Of a stretch of DNA of 64,000 nucleotides, positions 8,138 through 16,431 are shown piece by piece. The notes under the pieces were generated by a model. It worked only from the letters and a program-made list of their open reading frames with translations, searched no databases and was not told the DNA's origin. This DNA comes from Pseudomonas putida (GTDB lineage: Bacteria > Pseudomonadota > Gammaproteobacteria > Pseudomonadales > Pseudomonadaceae): contig NZ_CP029693.1 in assembly GCF_003228315.1 (NCBI RefSeq), positions 6,482,501 to 6,546,500 of the forward strand. Direction: 5' to 3'. How positions within the stretch are numbered: the stretch's first letter is position 1; the number at the start of each line of letters is the position of its first letter. The translations under genes and the position numbers were made by a program.

Positions 8138-9406
8138 TCAGAAACGCCAGGTCATGTTGCCGGTGATCGTTTGAATCCAGGCATTGTCGAATTGACCGGA
8201 AATGCGATCGCCCGACAGGTTTTTGCTCTGGTCCACCGGCATGTCGCCCATCCAGATCATGGCCCAGCTGACGTTGATGTCGGTGTCCTTGTTCAGAGCA
8301 TAGGTGGCTCCTGTGGCAACGCGCCAGGATTCGGCCATCGGCACGATCACCGAACGGTTGCTGTCGGAAACGGCACTGCTGTCGTAAGCCATGCCGACGT
8401 TCCACAGCAGTTGCTTGGAGTACTGAAATTGCGCACCGAGTGACAGATGCCAGGTGTCCTTGAAGCCTGCATCGATGTTGGTCGAGCGGGCATCGTTGGC
8501 CGAGGTGTCGACCTCGATACCGATATCACCGAACTCCGACCAGTCCTGCCAGCCGGCCGAGGCCAGCAATGCCCATTTCGGGTCCAGTTGCTGGAACAGG
8601 CTCAGGGTCAGGGTCTGCGGAACGGTGATGTCGAGTTGGGTCTTGGCGCCATCGAGGCGGTTGAGCAACGGCCCGTTGCCCTTGATGTCCAGGCCGTCCT
8701 CGAACTCGAAATCGACCTTGCTGGTGTAGGCCAGGCCGATGCGGGTGCCAGGCTGCGGGGCATAGATGACCCCCACGTTCGCACCGAAGCCCCAGTCCTT
8801 GTCCTTGTACTTGAACTGCCCGTCGCCACGATCGGTGAGACCGAAAGGGGAGCGGTCGATGGCGGTCTGGGCCTGCAGCATGCCGTACATGGCCTTGACG
8901 CCGATGCCCACCGACCATTCATCGTTGAAGCGATAGGCCACGCTGGGCACCATCGACAGACCGAGCAGGCTGGAGTTCTGCGCGAAATATCGCCCGGACC
9001 AGTCGTTGTCGTAATTGACCGCCAGGCCGAAGTCACCGTACTGGCCGAAGCCGACGCTCCAGTGATCGTCCAGTTCATGGCTGACGAAGAAGCTCGCGCC
9101 GGGCATCGGGTCCAGGGCGTTGCCGCTGTTAGTGCCCGAAACGTTGGTGCCGCTGTCGCGATCGAAGGAGATGTCGCCGTATAGCACCTGCAGGCCGGCG
9201 GTGATCTGTGTGCCCGGCAGGTAACTCATGCCGGCCGGGTTGCTGGCAATGGTGGAAGGCCCCTGGGCCCGGGCGGCGGCACCGGCGTTGGCCAGGCCGA
9301 CGTTATCGGTACCGATTTCGTAGAGCATGATGCCGCCGGCATACGCTTGCTGGCTGCACAGGGCAAGCAGTGTGATGGCGGGCAGGGTCGCTGTTTTTGT
9401 CGGCAT
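8138..9406 (-). CDS. FadL/TodX-family outer-membrane transport protein
   Basis: A 422-aa outer-membrane beta-barrel. A cleavable signal peptide (MPTKTATLPAITLLALCSQQAYA) is followed by the diagnostic FadL N-terminus with GTDNVGLANAGAAARAQGPSTIASNPAGMSYLPG, the region that forms the hatch plug. The protein ends in an aromatic residue (NMTWRF), as barrel proteins do. The family takes up hydrophobic compounds such as long-chain fatty acids or aromatics; the substrate here is unknown. The DUF3313 lipoprotein lies immediately downstream. Confidence 0.9.
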   Translation of the reverse strand: MPTKTATLPAITLLALCSQQAYAGGIMLYEIGTDNVGLANAGAAARAQGPSTIASNPAGMSYLPGTQITAGLQVLYGDISFDRDSGTNVSGTNSGNALDPMPGASFFVSHELDDHWSVGFGQYGDFGLAVNYDNDWSGRYFAQNSSLLGLSMVPSVAYRFNDEWSVGIGVKAMYGMLQAQTAIDRSPFGLTDRGDGQFKYKDKDWGFGANVGVIYAPQPGTRIGLAYTSKVDFEFEDGLDIKGNGPLLNRLDGAKTQLDITVPQTLTLSLFQQLDPKWALLASAGWQDWSEFGDIGIEVDTSANDARSTNIDAGFKDTWHLSLGAQFQYSKQLLWNVGMAYDSSAVSDSNRSVIVPMAESWRVATGATYALNKDTDINVSWAMIWMGDMPVDQSKNLSGDRISGQFDNAWIQTITGNMTWRF

Positions 9407-9629
9407 TGAGCTACCTCGAAGGCAGATGGATGACGATGTACAGGTGGGCTGGATCGAGCCTTTGCGACGAACTGCGCGGCCATTGATATTTATTGGATCC
9501 CCCGCGAAAGAGCGTAGGTTTGAATTGAGAAAAATCCAGTAATCGATTCACTGCAAACCGGCCGGGTACCGGGGCGGGTTGTACGGCGCGACATGGGGCG
9601 GCGAGCATCACTCGCTGCCCCAACGGCGA

Positions 9630-9908
9630 TCACTTGCCGACGATGCCTGCCAGTAGCGGCGCCATCTGCTCATCGGTCAAGGCGACCTGAACCTCCATCT
9701 TCATGAGGTCGGTCCATTCCAGTACCCACTTCTGAATCAACGTCGGATCACTGGCCTCGGCGATGCCAAACCCCGCCGCGCCGCCGACGGCGTACCAGCG
9801 TCCGATCAGATTGACACCGGCGGGGGGCGCACCTCCGGTCTTGAGGAAACGCTCGATCGCACTGTTTCGATTTTCCGGGCTGAGCGTCCAGTTGACGATG
9901 AATAACAT
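9630..9908 (-). CDS. DUF3303 small protein
   Basis: A 92-aa protein matching DUF3303 (MLFIVNWTLSPENRNSAIERF; GRWYAVGGAAGFGIAEASD; WVLEWTDLM), a dimeric ferredoxin-like fold family of unknown function. The start at 9908 is fixed by a strong AGGAGG seven to eight bases upstream. Monocistronic by position. Confidence 0.82.
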   Translation of the reverse strand: MLFIVNWTLSPENRNSAIERFLKTGGAPPAGVNLIGRWYAVGGAAGFGIAEASDPTLIQKWVLEWTDLMKMEVQVALTDEQMAPLLAGIVGK

Positions 9909-10144
9909 CAGCCACCTCCTGTTGCGCATTGGCACCGGTTTTCCATGGCTTGCCTGGCTGGCGCCGGGGTCAGGGTCGCACTCGGTTTCCAGTTCCGTCC
10001 TGGCTGGTGTACTGCCAAAACTCCCATGTGAAGGCATAGCAGCAGGGCGCCTTGCGCGTGTGACCGCTGATCCTGTTCGGGGCTGATTTCGTGGATTGAA
10101 AGGCTGTCTGTTTCACTCGCGAAACTCTTCAGCAACGAAACTCG

Positions 10145-10687
10145 TCACCATCGAAACATCGGCAACGGGCGCAGCGGGGTACGGAGCAACTGGCGGGTGG
10201 AGAGGCGGATCAGCATCCAGTGAAAACCATGATCGGGAAAGGTCGATTGCACGGTTTTGATGAATGATCGGGGCAGGCCGAAGCGCACCAGCCCGAGGGA
10301 TACATCGATCAGATCGGCTTGCCTGAAAGGCTCGACCGTCTCTGCGTGTGCCGAACGATAGGCGCGGACCTTGTGGTGCTCCAGAATCAGCGCGCTCACT
10401 TCTTCGGCGAAGTCGCCGCGATATCGGTTGTCGAGATAGTCGTTGGCCAGGCGGACCGAGGGCGGCAAGTAATCCAGGGTGTTGTCGGTCCAGATGCCCA
10501 GGTCGTGAAAGCCCGCCGCGATCTGCACCGCCTCACCGGGCGGGCCCTGGAGGCCGCGCAGGGCACAGTGGAAATTCAGCATCCGGTAGATGTGATTGCG
10601 ATAGCCCGGCAGGTCGGCGCCGACCGCCAGGGCAAATGAGGTGAGGATCTCGTCGGTGACGGGAAATTCCAGGATGGGGTCCATCAT
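10145..10687 (-). CDS. HD-domain protein
   Basis: A 180-aa protein with a metal-dependent HD phosphohydrolase signature: an N-terminal His (YRNHIYRMLNF), the HD pair in AAGFHDLGIWTDNTLDYL, and a later His-His (ALILEHHKVRAY). The exact substrate is unknown. The start ATG at 10687 overlaps the stop of the upstream gene as ATGA, so the two are translationally coupled. Confidence 0.75.
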   Translation of the reverse strand: MMDPILEFPVTDEILTSFALAVGADLPGYRNHIYRMLNFHCALRGLQGPPGEAVQIAAGFHDLGIWTDNTLDYLPPSVRLANDYLDNRYRGDFAEEVSALILEHHKVRAYRSAHAETVEPFRQADLIDVSLGLVRFGLPRSFIKTVQSTFPDHGFHWMLIRLSTRQLLRTPLRPLPMFRW

Positions 10688-11094
10688 GCGTCCCGCAACA
10701 GGTCGTTGGCGTTGAGCACGTCGTAGGCGATTTCCGGGCATTTTTCCATGGCGCGGCGGATGGCGGCGGGGATCGAGGCGCGGGTCTTGCGACACAGTCC
10801 CGGCAGGTCGCCGACCTGGATATTGATACCGCGCATGGTGCGCACTTCGTTGACGCCCGGGGCGATGTCCACGCGAATGCCCAACTGGTCGAACATGCGT
10901 CGTTGCAGGTGTTGCAGGTCGTTGTAGCTCGACAGGTTTTCCAGGCGCTCGATCAGGCGCTTCTCTTCATTGCGCGTCAGAAACAGGATGCGCACATCCG
11001 CCCCCGGTGTTTCCAGCAACGGGTCACGCCCGCAATCGCAGGCACCGGGCGGGCAGGGTTGGCGGATCGGAGCAGAGGTGGTCATGGGGTTCAA
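10684..11094 (-). CDS. Conserved protein of unknown function, Cys-rich N-terminus
   Basis: A 136-aa protein not assigned to a family. A short N-terminal segment PCPPGACDCGRDPLL carries three closely spaced Cys that could bind metal. The rest is mixed alpha/beta with no membrane segment or signal peptide. It is the first gene of a two-gene unit with the HD-domain protein, coupled by an ATGA overlap. A second Met (residue 4) could also be the start. Confidence 0.65.
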   Translation of the reverse strand: MNPMTTSAPIRQPCPPGACDCGRDPLLETPGADVRILFLTRNEEKRLIERLENLSSYNDLQHLQRRMFDQLGIRVDIAPGVNEVRTMRGINIQVGDLPGLCRKTRASIPAAIRRAMEKCPEIAYDVLNANDLLRDA

Positions 11095-11148
11095 TCATAG
11101 AGTGCTGTGATCGGGTTTGCCCATAGCCTTTAGACAGATCGAAATCCC

Positions 11149-11250
11149 CCTGTGGGAGCGAGCCAGCTCGCGATGGTCGTCAACGATAACGCGGCCTGCC
11201 TGAATGCCCGCGCTGCCTCGACGCTTATCGCAAGCAGGCTCGTTCCGTCA
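11149..11250. repeat. Degenerate REP/BIME
   Basis: CTGTGGGAGCGAGCCAGCTCGCGATGG followed about 60 bp later by a decayed inverted arm (ATCGCAAGCAGGCTCGTTCC). The right edge touches the stop codon of the antiporter gene. Confidence 0.75.
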
Positions 11251-12657
11251 TGGTTGAATCCTCGGTTTTACTTTTTTCAAGCGATACACCGGCACCGGCT
11301 CGCCCGTCATGTGCTGCGCGGCGACGGTTTGGGTCGGTACGCTGTTATTGAGGGCTTCGAGGCGAATCAGGCGGTTGTTGACGAAGCCGAAGACCGTGAA
11401 GCCGAGGATGGTTGCCACGCCGCCCAGCATCAGTGCCTGTTCGCCAGAGCTGTAGAGCGCCAGGTAGCTATAGGCTGCCGCGACCCAGGCGACGATGTTG
11501 GTGACCAGCGCTTTGCCGGCGGGGACGTTGGAGACTTTTTGCAGGGTCATCAGGCTGGCCATGCACAGGATGTATGGCACCAGGTTGGTGACCACCGCAA
11601 GATTGACGAGGATGTCGAACTGTTTGCTCAGATTCGGGCTGATGGTCAGCAGGGCCAGCGCCGTCTGCGCCGCCAGCAGCACCAGCATGCCGATGATGGG
11701 GGTACCGGACTTGTTCACCCGAGCGTAGATCGCCAGAAAGTAACCGGTGTCCGCCGAGCTTTTGTAGACCTGGGCGATGGTGAACTGCCAACCCAGCAGC
11801 GAGCCGATGCAGGCCAGCACCATCAGGCCCATGACGATGTCACCCACCAGCGGGGTGAACATCTTGGCGAAGACCAGGCCGAACGGCGCGGTGGAGGCCG
11901 CCAGTGCCGGGTTGTCGACGATGCCGGCGATGACGTTGGTGGAAACGATGTAAATCACCGCTGCACCGAGGGTGCCACCGAGGACCGCAATCGGCACGTT
12001 CCTTTCCGGGTTTTCCACGGCGTCGGTGTTGGCGCACGCCGATTCCAGGCCGAGGAATGCCCACAGGGTGATCGCCACTGACGCGTTGGCCGCTTCGAAC
12101 CAACCCTTGTCATGGGGATTCCAGCCGGCGGCGTAGACGCTGCTGTCGAACCAGAACCAGCCGACCGTGGAGACCAGTACCACCGGCGCAATCACCCCCC
12201 AGACCGTGACCGCGCTGATCCGCCCGGTAATCCGCGCGCCACCGAAGTTGGCGAAGGTGGTGATCCACAACAGGGCGATGGTCGCCAACCCCACTTGCAG
12301 CGAGTTCAGGTGAATATCAAACAGCTCCTGGATATAGCCGACCGCCGTGATGCTGATCGCTACGTTGGCAATCAACAACGACAAGCCATAGGTGTAGTTG
12401 GTCAGGTAGTTGCCGGCCTTGCCGAAGGTGTATTCGGCGTAACCGCCCATGCCGCCGGTCTTGCGGCTGAGCATCCCGCAACGGGCAAAGGCATAGGCCA
12501 GGGCGAGGGAGCCGGTGGCGGTCACCAGCCAGGAAAGAATGGAAACACCTCCGACTTCCGCCAGTTTCGACGGCAGCATCACGATGCCGGAGCCCAGCAT
12601 GTTCACGGCGGTCAACAAGGTCAGTTGCGCCACACTCATTTTCTTTGCGACTGACAT
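11248..12657 (-). CDS. potE: PotE-like putrescine/ornithine antiporter (APC superfamily)
   Basis: A 469-aa inner-membrane transporter with about 12 hydrophobic helices. The first transmembrane helix contains the APC-family GSGIVMLP motif (NMLGSGIVMLPSKLAEVG), and ALWITTFANFGGARITG, WAFLGLESACANTDAVENPERNVP agree with the basic-amino-acid/polyamine antiporter group, closest by eye to PotE. It probably exchanges putrescine for ornithine or transports a related amine. No decarboxylase gene is adjacent. Start may be 12657 or Met7 at 12639. Confidence 0.82.
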   Translation of the reverse strand: MSVAKKMSVAQLTLLTAVNMLGSGIVMLPSKLAEVGGVSILSWLVTATGSLALAYAFARCGMLSRKTGGMGGYAEYTFGKAGNYLTNYTYGLSLLIANVAISITAVGYIQELFDIHLNSLQVGLATIALLWITTFANFGGARITGRISAVTVWGVIAPVVLVSTVGWFWFDSSVYAAGWNPHDKGWFEAANASVAITLWAFLGLESACANTDAVENPERNVPIAVLGGTLGAAVIYIVSTNVIAGIVDNPALAASTAPFGLVFAKMFTPLVGDIVMGLMVLACIGSLLGWQFTIAQVYKSSADTGYFLAIYARVNKSGTPIIGMLVLLAAQTALALLTISPNLSKQFDILVNLAVVTNLVPYILCMASLMTLQKVSNVPAGKALVTNIVAWVAAAYSYLALYSSGEQALMLGGVATILGFTVFGFVNNRLIRLEALNNSVPTQTVAAQHMTGEPVPVYRLKKVKPRIQP

Positions 12658-12842
12658 TGCGCTGCCTCTTTGAGTTGCCGAAGTGAGTCTTAGCTATAGC
12701 AAAGTATTGAAATGTCGCAATAAATCGGGATTTGCCGATTGACATGGGGCGGGGTTTTGCCGGTAAGGCATTTTGCTGGCCCCCGGGTTGCTCGCTTGTC
12801 GCCAGAATCGCTTCATTTTCAGACGGTTAGGGGACAAAGCGA

Positions 12843-13172
12843 ATGCGCAATATATGGATCGCGCTGATTTCGGTCGGCGTTGCGGGTCTTGCGGTGTCTG
12901 CCCAGGCCAGGGAGTTGAAAGACAGCGATCGTTATATGTGCAGTTGGGGAGCGGGGACGGCGGCTCGGGCGCAGGAGCTCAAGTTGTCCGGGGTTTCGTT
13001 GTATGCGGCGCGGCAGAAGATTCAGGCGTACAAGTTTTCCAAGCCCTGGATGCGGATGACGGCGATGGGGATTACCGAACAGACCTACGACAGCCCGACC
13101 CGGATCAAGCCGGCGGCGGTGCGGGCGAGTTTTTATGAGGATTGTGTGAGGTATAAGTTGGCGCGGAGATGA
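12843..13172 (+). CDS. Small periplasmic protein of unknown function
   Basis: A 109-aa protein with a clear Sec signal peptide (MRNIWIALISVGVAGLAVSAQA, cleavage about residue 22). The mature part has two Cys, one in YMCSWGAGTAARAQELKLSG and one near the C-terminus (EDCVRYKLARR), so one disulfide is possible. No family recognised. Its start has AGGGGACAAAGCG upstream. The large repeat block follows. Confidence 0.7.
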   Translation: MRNIWIALISVGVAGLAVSAQARELKDSDRYMCSWGAGTAARAQELKLSGVSLYAARQKIQAYKFSKPWMRMTAMGITEQTYDSPTRIKPAAVRASFYEDCVRYKLARR

Positions 13173-13209
13173 GGGTTGTTGTTTGGGGTTGGGGTTGGGA
13201 TCGGGTGAA

Positions 13210-13471
13210 TATCCGTTTCTTCGGTAACGGCCACTTATGGTTTCGCCCTGACGGTCGACTCCCTTTGGCAAACGCCCCAAAGGAAGCAAAGGTCTTGCCC
13301 CGGCGTCCGGCCCCTCGCTGAGGCTCGGGGTTCCTTCGCTCCGGCATTCATCCGGGGGCATCGCCTCCGGTTTGCTGCGCTGCACCTCCTCTCGATGTGT
13401 GCGGCTGCGCCGCACGGCGCTACGCGCCTTACCCCCGGATAAACGCCTCCCCTCAGCCTGCCGAAGGGGCA
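13210..13471. repeat. Left arm of ~260-bp inverted repeat
   Basis: This arm is the reverse complement, with scattered differences, of 13932-14192. The best-conserved core (about 13358-13437) includes CATTCATCCGGGGGCATCGC and a GTGCGGCTGCGCCGCAC palindrome. No protein-coding frame in it looks real. Confidence 0.8.
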
Positions 13472-13558
13472 GGTGGATCAAGATCAAAAGCTTGCAGGCG
13501 AGCTAACGCTCGGCCTGTTGAGTGGTGGGGAGCGGAGCGGGTCGGGTGTACGCCGTCC

Positions 13559-13775
13559 CCTGTAGGAGCAAGGCTTGCCCGCGATGGCGGCCTGACAGCC
13601 GATCAATTTCCTACTGATTCACCTCAATCCAACTGTGGGAGCTGGCCTGCCAGCGAAAGCGGCCTGACAGCCGACCAATGTCTTCCTGATTCACCTCAAT
13701 CCAATTGTGGGAGCTGGCTTGCCAGCGATGGCGGCCTGACAGCCGACCAATTTCTTACTGATGCCCCCAATCCCC
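13559..13775. repeat. Three tandem REP-like units, period 70-73 bp
   Basis: Units start at 13561, 13634 and 13706. Each begins TGT(A/G)GGAGC, contains GCGGCCTGACAGCCGA(C/T)CAAT, and ends in a CAATCC stretch. The word varies from TGTAGGAGCAAGG to TGTGGGAGCTGGC, so they are diverged duplicates rather than recent copies. Confidence 0.85.
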
Positions 13776-13878
13776 TGTAGGAGCGAGCCTGCTCGCGATG
13801 GTCGTCAACGATAACGCTGGCAGCCTGACACCCCGCGGTGTTCTGGCGTCCATCGCGAGCAGGCTCGCTCCCACAGGG
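13774..13878. repeat. REP/BIME inverted pair
   Basis: CTGTAGGAGCGAGCCTGCTCGCGATGG and inverted copy ending CTCGCTCCCACAG, directly abutting the tandem units on its left. Confidence 0.9.
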
Positions 13879-13931
13879 ATCCGCGCCAACCATCAGGCCG
13901 GCCGGTAGGCCGCCTCGCTTTTGATGTTGAC

Positions 13932-14192
13932 CTGCCCCGTCGGAAGGCCGAGTGGAGGTGTTCATCCGGGGGTTAGGCGCGCAGCGCCGTGCGGCGCAGC
14001 CGCACACATCGAGAGGAGGTGCAGCGAAGCAAACCGGAGGCGATGCCCCCGGATGAATACCGGAGCGAGGGAATGCCGAGCCTAGGCGAGGCACCGTACG
14101 TCAGGGGATAAAAGCGCTTGGTTACTTGGCGCTTTTCCAAGTAACCCGCCGTAAGGGCGGAACCATAAGCAGCCATCACCCAAGAAACGGAT
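13932..14192. repeat. Right arm of ~260-bp inverted repeat
   Basis: Inverted counterpart of 13210-13471. It ends with GGCGGAACCATAAGCAGCC and AAACGGATATG, the terminal words shared with 14262-14325 and with the pair at 26697-26945. It contains its own hairpin at about 14110-14140 (TTACTTGGCGC / GCGCTTTTCCAAGTAA region). Confidence 0.8.
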
Positions 14193-14229
14193 ATGTACCC
14201 AATCAAAACAAGCGCCGGCTGCCAGGCCG

Positions 14230-14259
14230 CCATCGCGAGCAGGCTCGCTCCTACAGGGA
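14230..14259. repeat. Single REP half-site
   Basis: One inverted-orientation REP arm (CATCGCGAGCAGGCTCGCTC) lying between two copies of the large-repeat terminus. No partner arm is seen nearby. Confidence 0.8.
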
Positions 14260-14261
14260 TC

Positions 14262-14325
14262 ACCGATCTTCCCCGCCGGAAAGGCGGAACCATAAGCCGC
14301 CATCACAAGGGAAACGGATACGTAC
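14262..14325. repeat. Extra copy of the large-repeat terminus
   Basis: CCGCCGGAAAGGCGGAACCA followed by AAACGGATACGTACCCA duplicates the end of the right arm at 14146-14199 in direct orientation, with the REP half-site between the two. Confidence 0.75.
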
Positions 14326-14505
14326 CCAACCCATTTTGCAAACGAGATCGACTTCGTCGGCCCAGGCACCTGATTGACCAGCCCCGACTATATTGAGAGA
14401 CCGGGTCCGCGGCGGTGGATGGCAACCCGCCCGGGTCAATCATCGGCAGGCCGTTTTCTGATTCACCTGAAATCCCATGAACCCCCATTCAATCAGGAGA
14501 TCATC

Positions 14506-14922
14506 ATGACCCAGCTCGACAAAGTCTTGTACACCGCCAAAACCCACACTACCGGCGGCCGGGACGGCGCCTCCAGAAGTTCGGACGGTATTCTGGATAT
14601 CAAACTGTCGTCCCCTGGCGCGGGCGGTGGCGGGACCAATCCGGAGCAATTGTTCGCCGCTGGCTGGTCCGCCTGCTTTATCGGCGCCATGGGCGTCGCG
14701 GCCAAGGAAATGAAGGTTGCCCTGCCCAAGGACGTGGCCGTCGACACCGAAGTCGATCTGGGCACCAACGAAGGTGGCTATCTGCTGCAGGCGCGGCTCA
14801 ATGTCAGCCTGCCCGGCCTGGATCGCGAAACTGCACAGAAGCTGGTCGATACCGGGCACAAGTACTGCCCCTATTCAAAAGCCACCCGCAACAACATCAA
14901 TGTGGTGGTCAAACTCGCCTGA
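14506..14922 (+). CDS. ohr: Organic hydroperoxide resistance protein Ohr
   Basis: A 138-aa OsmC/Ohr-fold thiol peroxidase that reduces organic and fatty-acid hydroperoxides. The peroxidatic Cys sits in AAGWSACFIGAM and the resolving Cys in GHKYCPYSKATR; the Arg-containing N-terminus (GGRDGASRSSDG) is the Ohr type rather than OsmC. The ATG at 14506 has CAGGAGA eight bases upstream; the frame runs further upstream without a plausible start. No OhrR gene is adjacent. Confidence 0.93.
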   Translation: MTQLDKVLYTAKTHTTGGRDGASRSSDGILDIKLSSPGAGGGGTNPEQLFAAGWSACFIGAMGVAAKEMKVALPKDVAVDTEVDLGTNEGGYLLQARLNVSLPGLDRETAQKLVDTGHKYCPYSKATRNNINVVVKLA

Positions 14923-14938
14923 GTTGATCTAACCAGGT

Positions 14939-14972
14939 CCTGGCGACCGAAATTGCAAATAGCGTCGCCAGG
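14939..14972 (+). terminator. Stem-loop after ohr
   Basis: CCTGGCGAC and GTCGCCAGG form a perfect 9-bp stem around a 16-base loop, 16 bp after the ohr stop. The T-run after it is short (ATTTAAA), so it is a plausible but weak intrinsic terminator. Confidence 0.5.
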
Positions 14973-15624
14973 TCCGATTTAAACTTCCTTATAAAGTTCT
15001 CGGTGCTAAGTTGGTTTGTCGTACAAGGATTGTATGCACTTGTGCTGAATTGGTTCACTAATGAGATCCAATTCTGCAAAAAATAGTATGACTGTTTTAG
15101 TTCTGGCTATTTTGAATGAAAGTTCATCTCAGTTGCGTGTGAAATTTTCCCGCAGGCAACTAGTGGATCCAATAAGTCATCTTTGAATTCATTCGGAACA
15201 AGCAGGCCAGCAAGAATGGGCTTCGACGAAGGACCTAGGCCTTTGGTCCTATGGCAAATCGCCCAAAAATCATCGACCGTCTGTCGGTAGTGGGCTCAAA
15301 AAGTGAACATTTACGGGCTTAGACCCTCATAGTACGTAGCAAGTCACTTGATGACATGCGCACCATCCCGCAAACAAAGAAGTGGAATCCGAACCTCATA
15401 TGCAGTGAATGCAGATGGGGATTTTTTTACCCAAAAAATTGAGAGGAAGTAACTAGCGTCATTTAATTCCTGGAGCAAACAATAGGAATTACATAACTAA
15501 CCTGTTGTTTATTTTCTTATATGAGCAAGGTCATTCAGAGTCACCACACACAAGAACTCTGTTGATTGGCCTATCTGTACTATCGAATAAGGTGGAGATA
15601 TTACCCGTGGCGATAAATACAATT
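14973..15624. other. AT-rich gene-free gap with a palindromic operator-like site
   Basis: About 650 bp without a convincing gene on either strand and visibly richer in A/T than its flanks. The only structured site seen is at 15231-15249, where GGACC and GGTCC flank TAGGCCTTT; read on the minus strand it contains TAGGACC and TAGGTCC. Such a site could bind a dimeric regulator. It is about 375 bp before the membrane-protein gene at 15625. Confidence 0.4.
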
Positions 15625-16254
15625 ATGAGCCTGATCGAACATAAAGAATTCATGGAGTTTCTGCGACTGGGCGTTGTTTACGTTCATCTGGTCGCCTGTT
15701 GCGTGGCGATCGGCCTGGTGCTGACCAGCGATATCGCAATGGTCAGGGACATGTTGAAACGCAAGGCGCTCACCGGCCACGACCACACGCACATGGAAAG
15801 CCTGCAGCGCTCCGTGGTCTGGGCATTGATTGCGCTATGGGTGACGGGAGCGGCCATCATCGGCATCGATTACCTGGACAAGGGCATGCAGTACTTCAGC
15901 AATCCCAAGCTCCAGGCCAAGGTCATCATTGTCATGATGCTGACCTACAACGGCGTCCTGTTGCATCGCCTGGTACTGCCTGCCCTGCAAAAGGCCGGCT
16001 CGCTGCTCGACCTGGGTTTCAGCGCGCGGATGATGGCGTTGTTCTGTGGCTCGCTGTCGGCGGTGTCCTGGATGTATGCCGCGATGCTCGGTGTCGGACG
16101 TCCGCTGGCCTGGAAGTACTCGCTCTCCGAGCTGCTGATGGCCTATCCGGCGCTGATCGTCCTGGGCTTTGTGACGATGCTGGTGTTGACCCAGCACGCC
16201 AAGCGCAAGCCAGCCGATGTCGCACCGCAATGGGTAAACGCGGTCGCGCACTAA
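15625..16254 (+). CDS. Integral membrane protein of unknown function (five helices)
   Basis: A 209-aa protein with about five transmembrane segments, near residues 8-30, 58-79, 94-113, 128-150 and 160-185. A short His-containing cytosolic or periplasmic loop (GHDHTHMESLQR) follows helix 1. No family recognised with certainty. The ATG at 15625 is chosen because the hydrophobic protein begins soon after it; the frame extends upstream to a TTG at 15505 but without conserved-looking sequence. It stands alone, preceded by the AT-rich gap. Confidence 0.65.
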   Translation: MSLIEHKEFMEFLRLGVVYVHLVACCVAIGLVLTSDIAMVRDMLKRKALTGHDHTHMESLQRSVVWALIALWVTGAAIIGIDYLDKGMQYFSNPKLQAKVIIVMMLTYNGVLLHRLVLPALQKAGSLLDLGFSARMMALFCGSLSAVSWMYAAMLGVGRPLAWKYSLSELLMAYPALIVLGFVTMLVLTQHAKRKPADVAPQWVNAVAH

Positions 16255-16272
16255 GCCCGGCGACACGCCGTC

Positions 16273-16377
16273 CCCTGTAGGAGCGAGCCTGCTCGCGATG
16301 GATGACACAACACCGTGGGGTGCCAGGCGGCCCGCGTTATCGTTGAAGTCCATCGCGAGCAGGCTCGCTCCTGCAGG
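16273..16377. repeat. REP/BIME inverted pair
   Basis: CTGTAGGAGCGAGCCTGCTCGCGATGG and its inverted copy (ending CTCCTGCAG), between the membrane-protein gene and the LysR gene. Confidence 0.9.
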
Positions 16378-16431
16378 TCCCAATGGCTAAACTCACGTCA
16401 CAAAACCAAAATTCCGACGTGACCTTGCCTG

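Noticed and set aside
13559..13878. Possible CRISPR array from evenly spaced repeats
   Set aside because: Units differ from each other, period is 70-73 bp with the spacers themselves conserved, and the repeats match REP words; no cas gene is near.
15505..15624. Extended N-terminus of the membrane-protein gene from a TTG at 15505
   Set aside because: Lies in the AT-rich gap, weak start codon, and the added residues show no hydrophobic or conserved features; the ATG at 15625 fits better.
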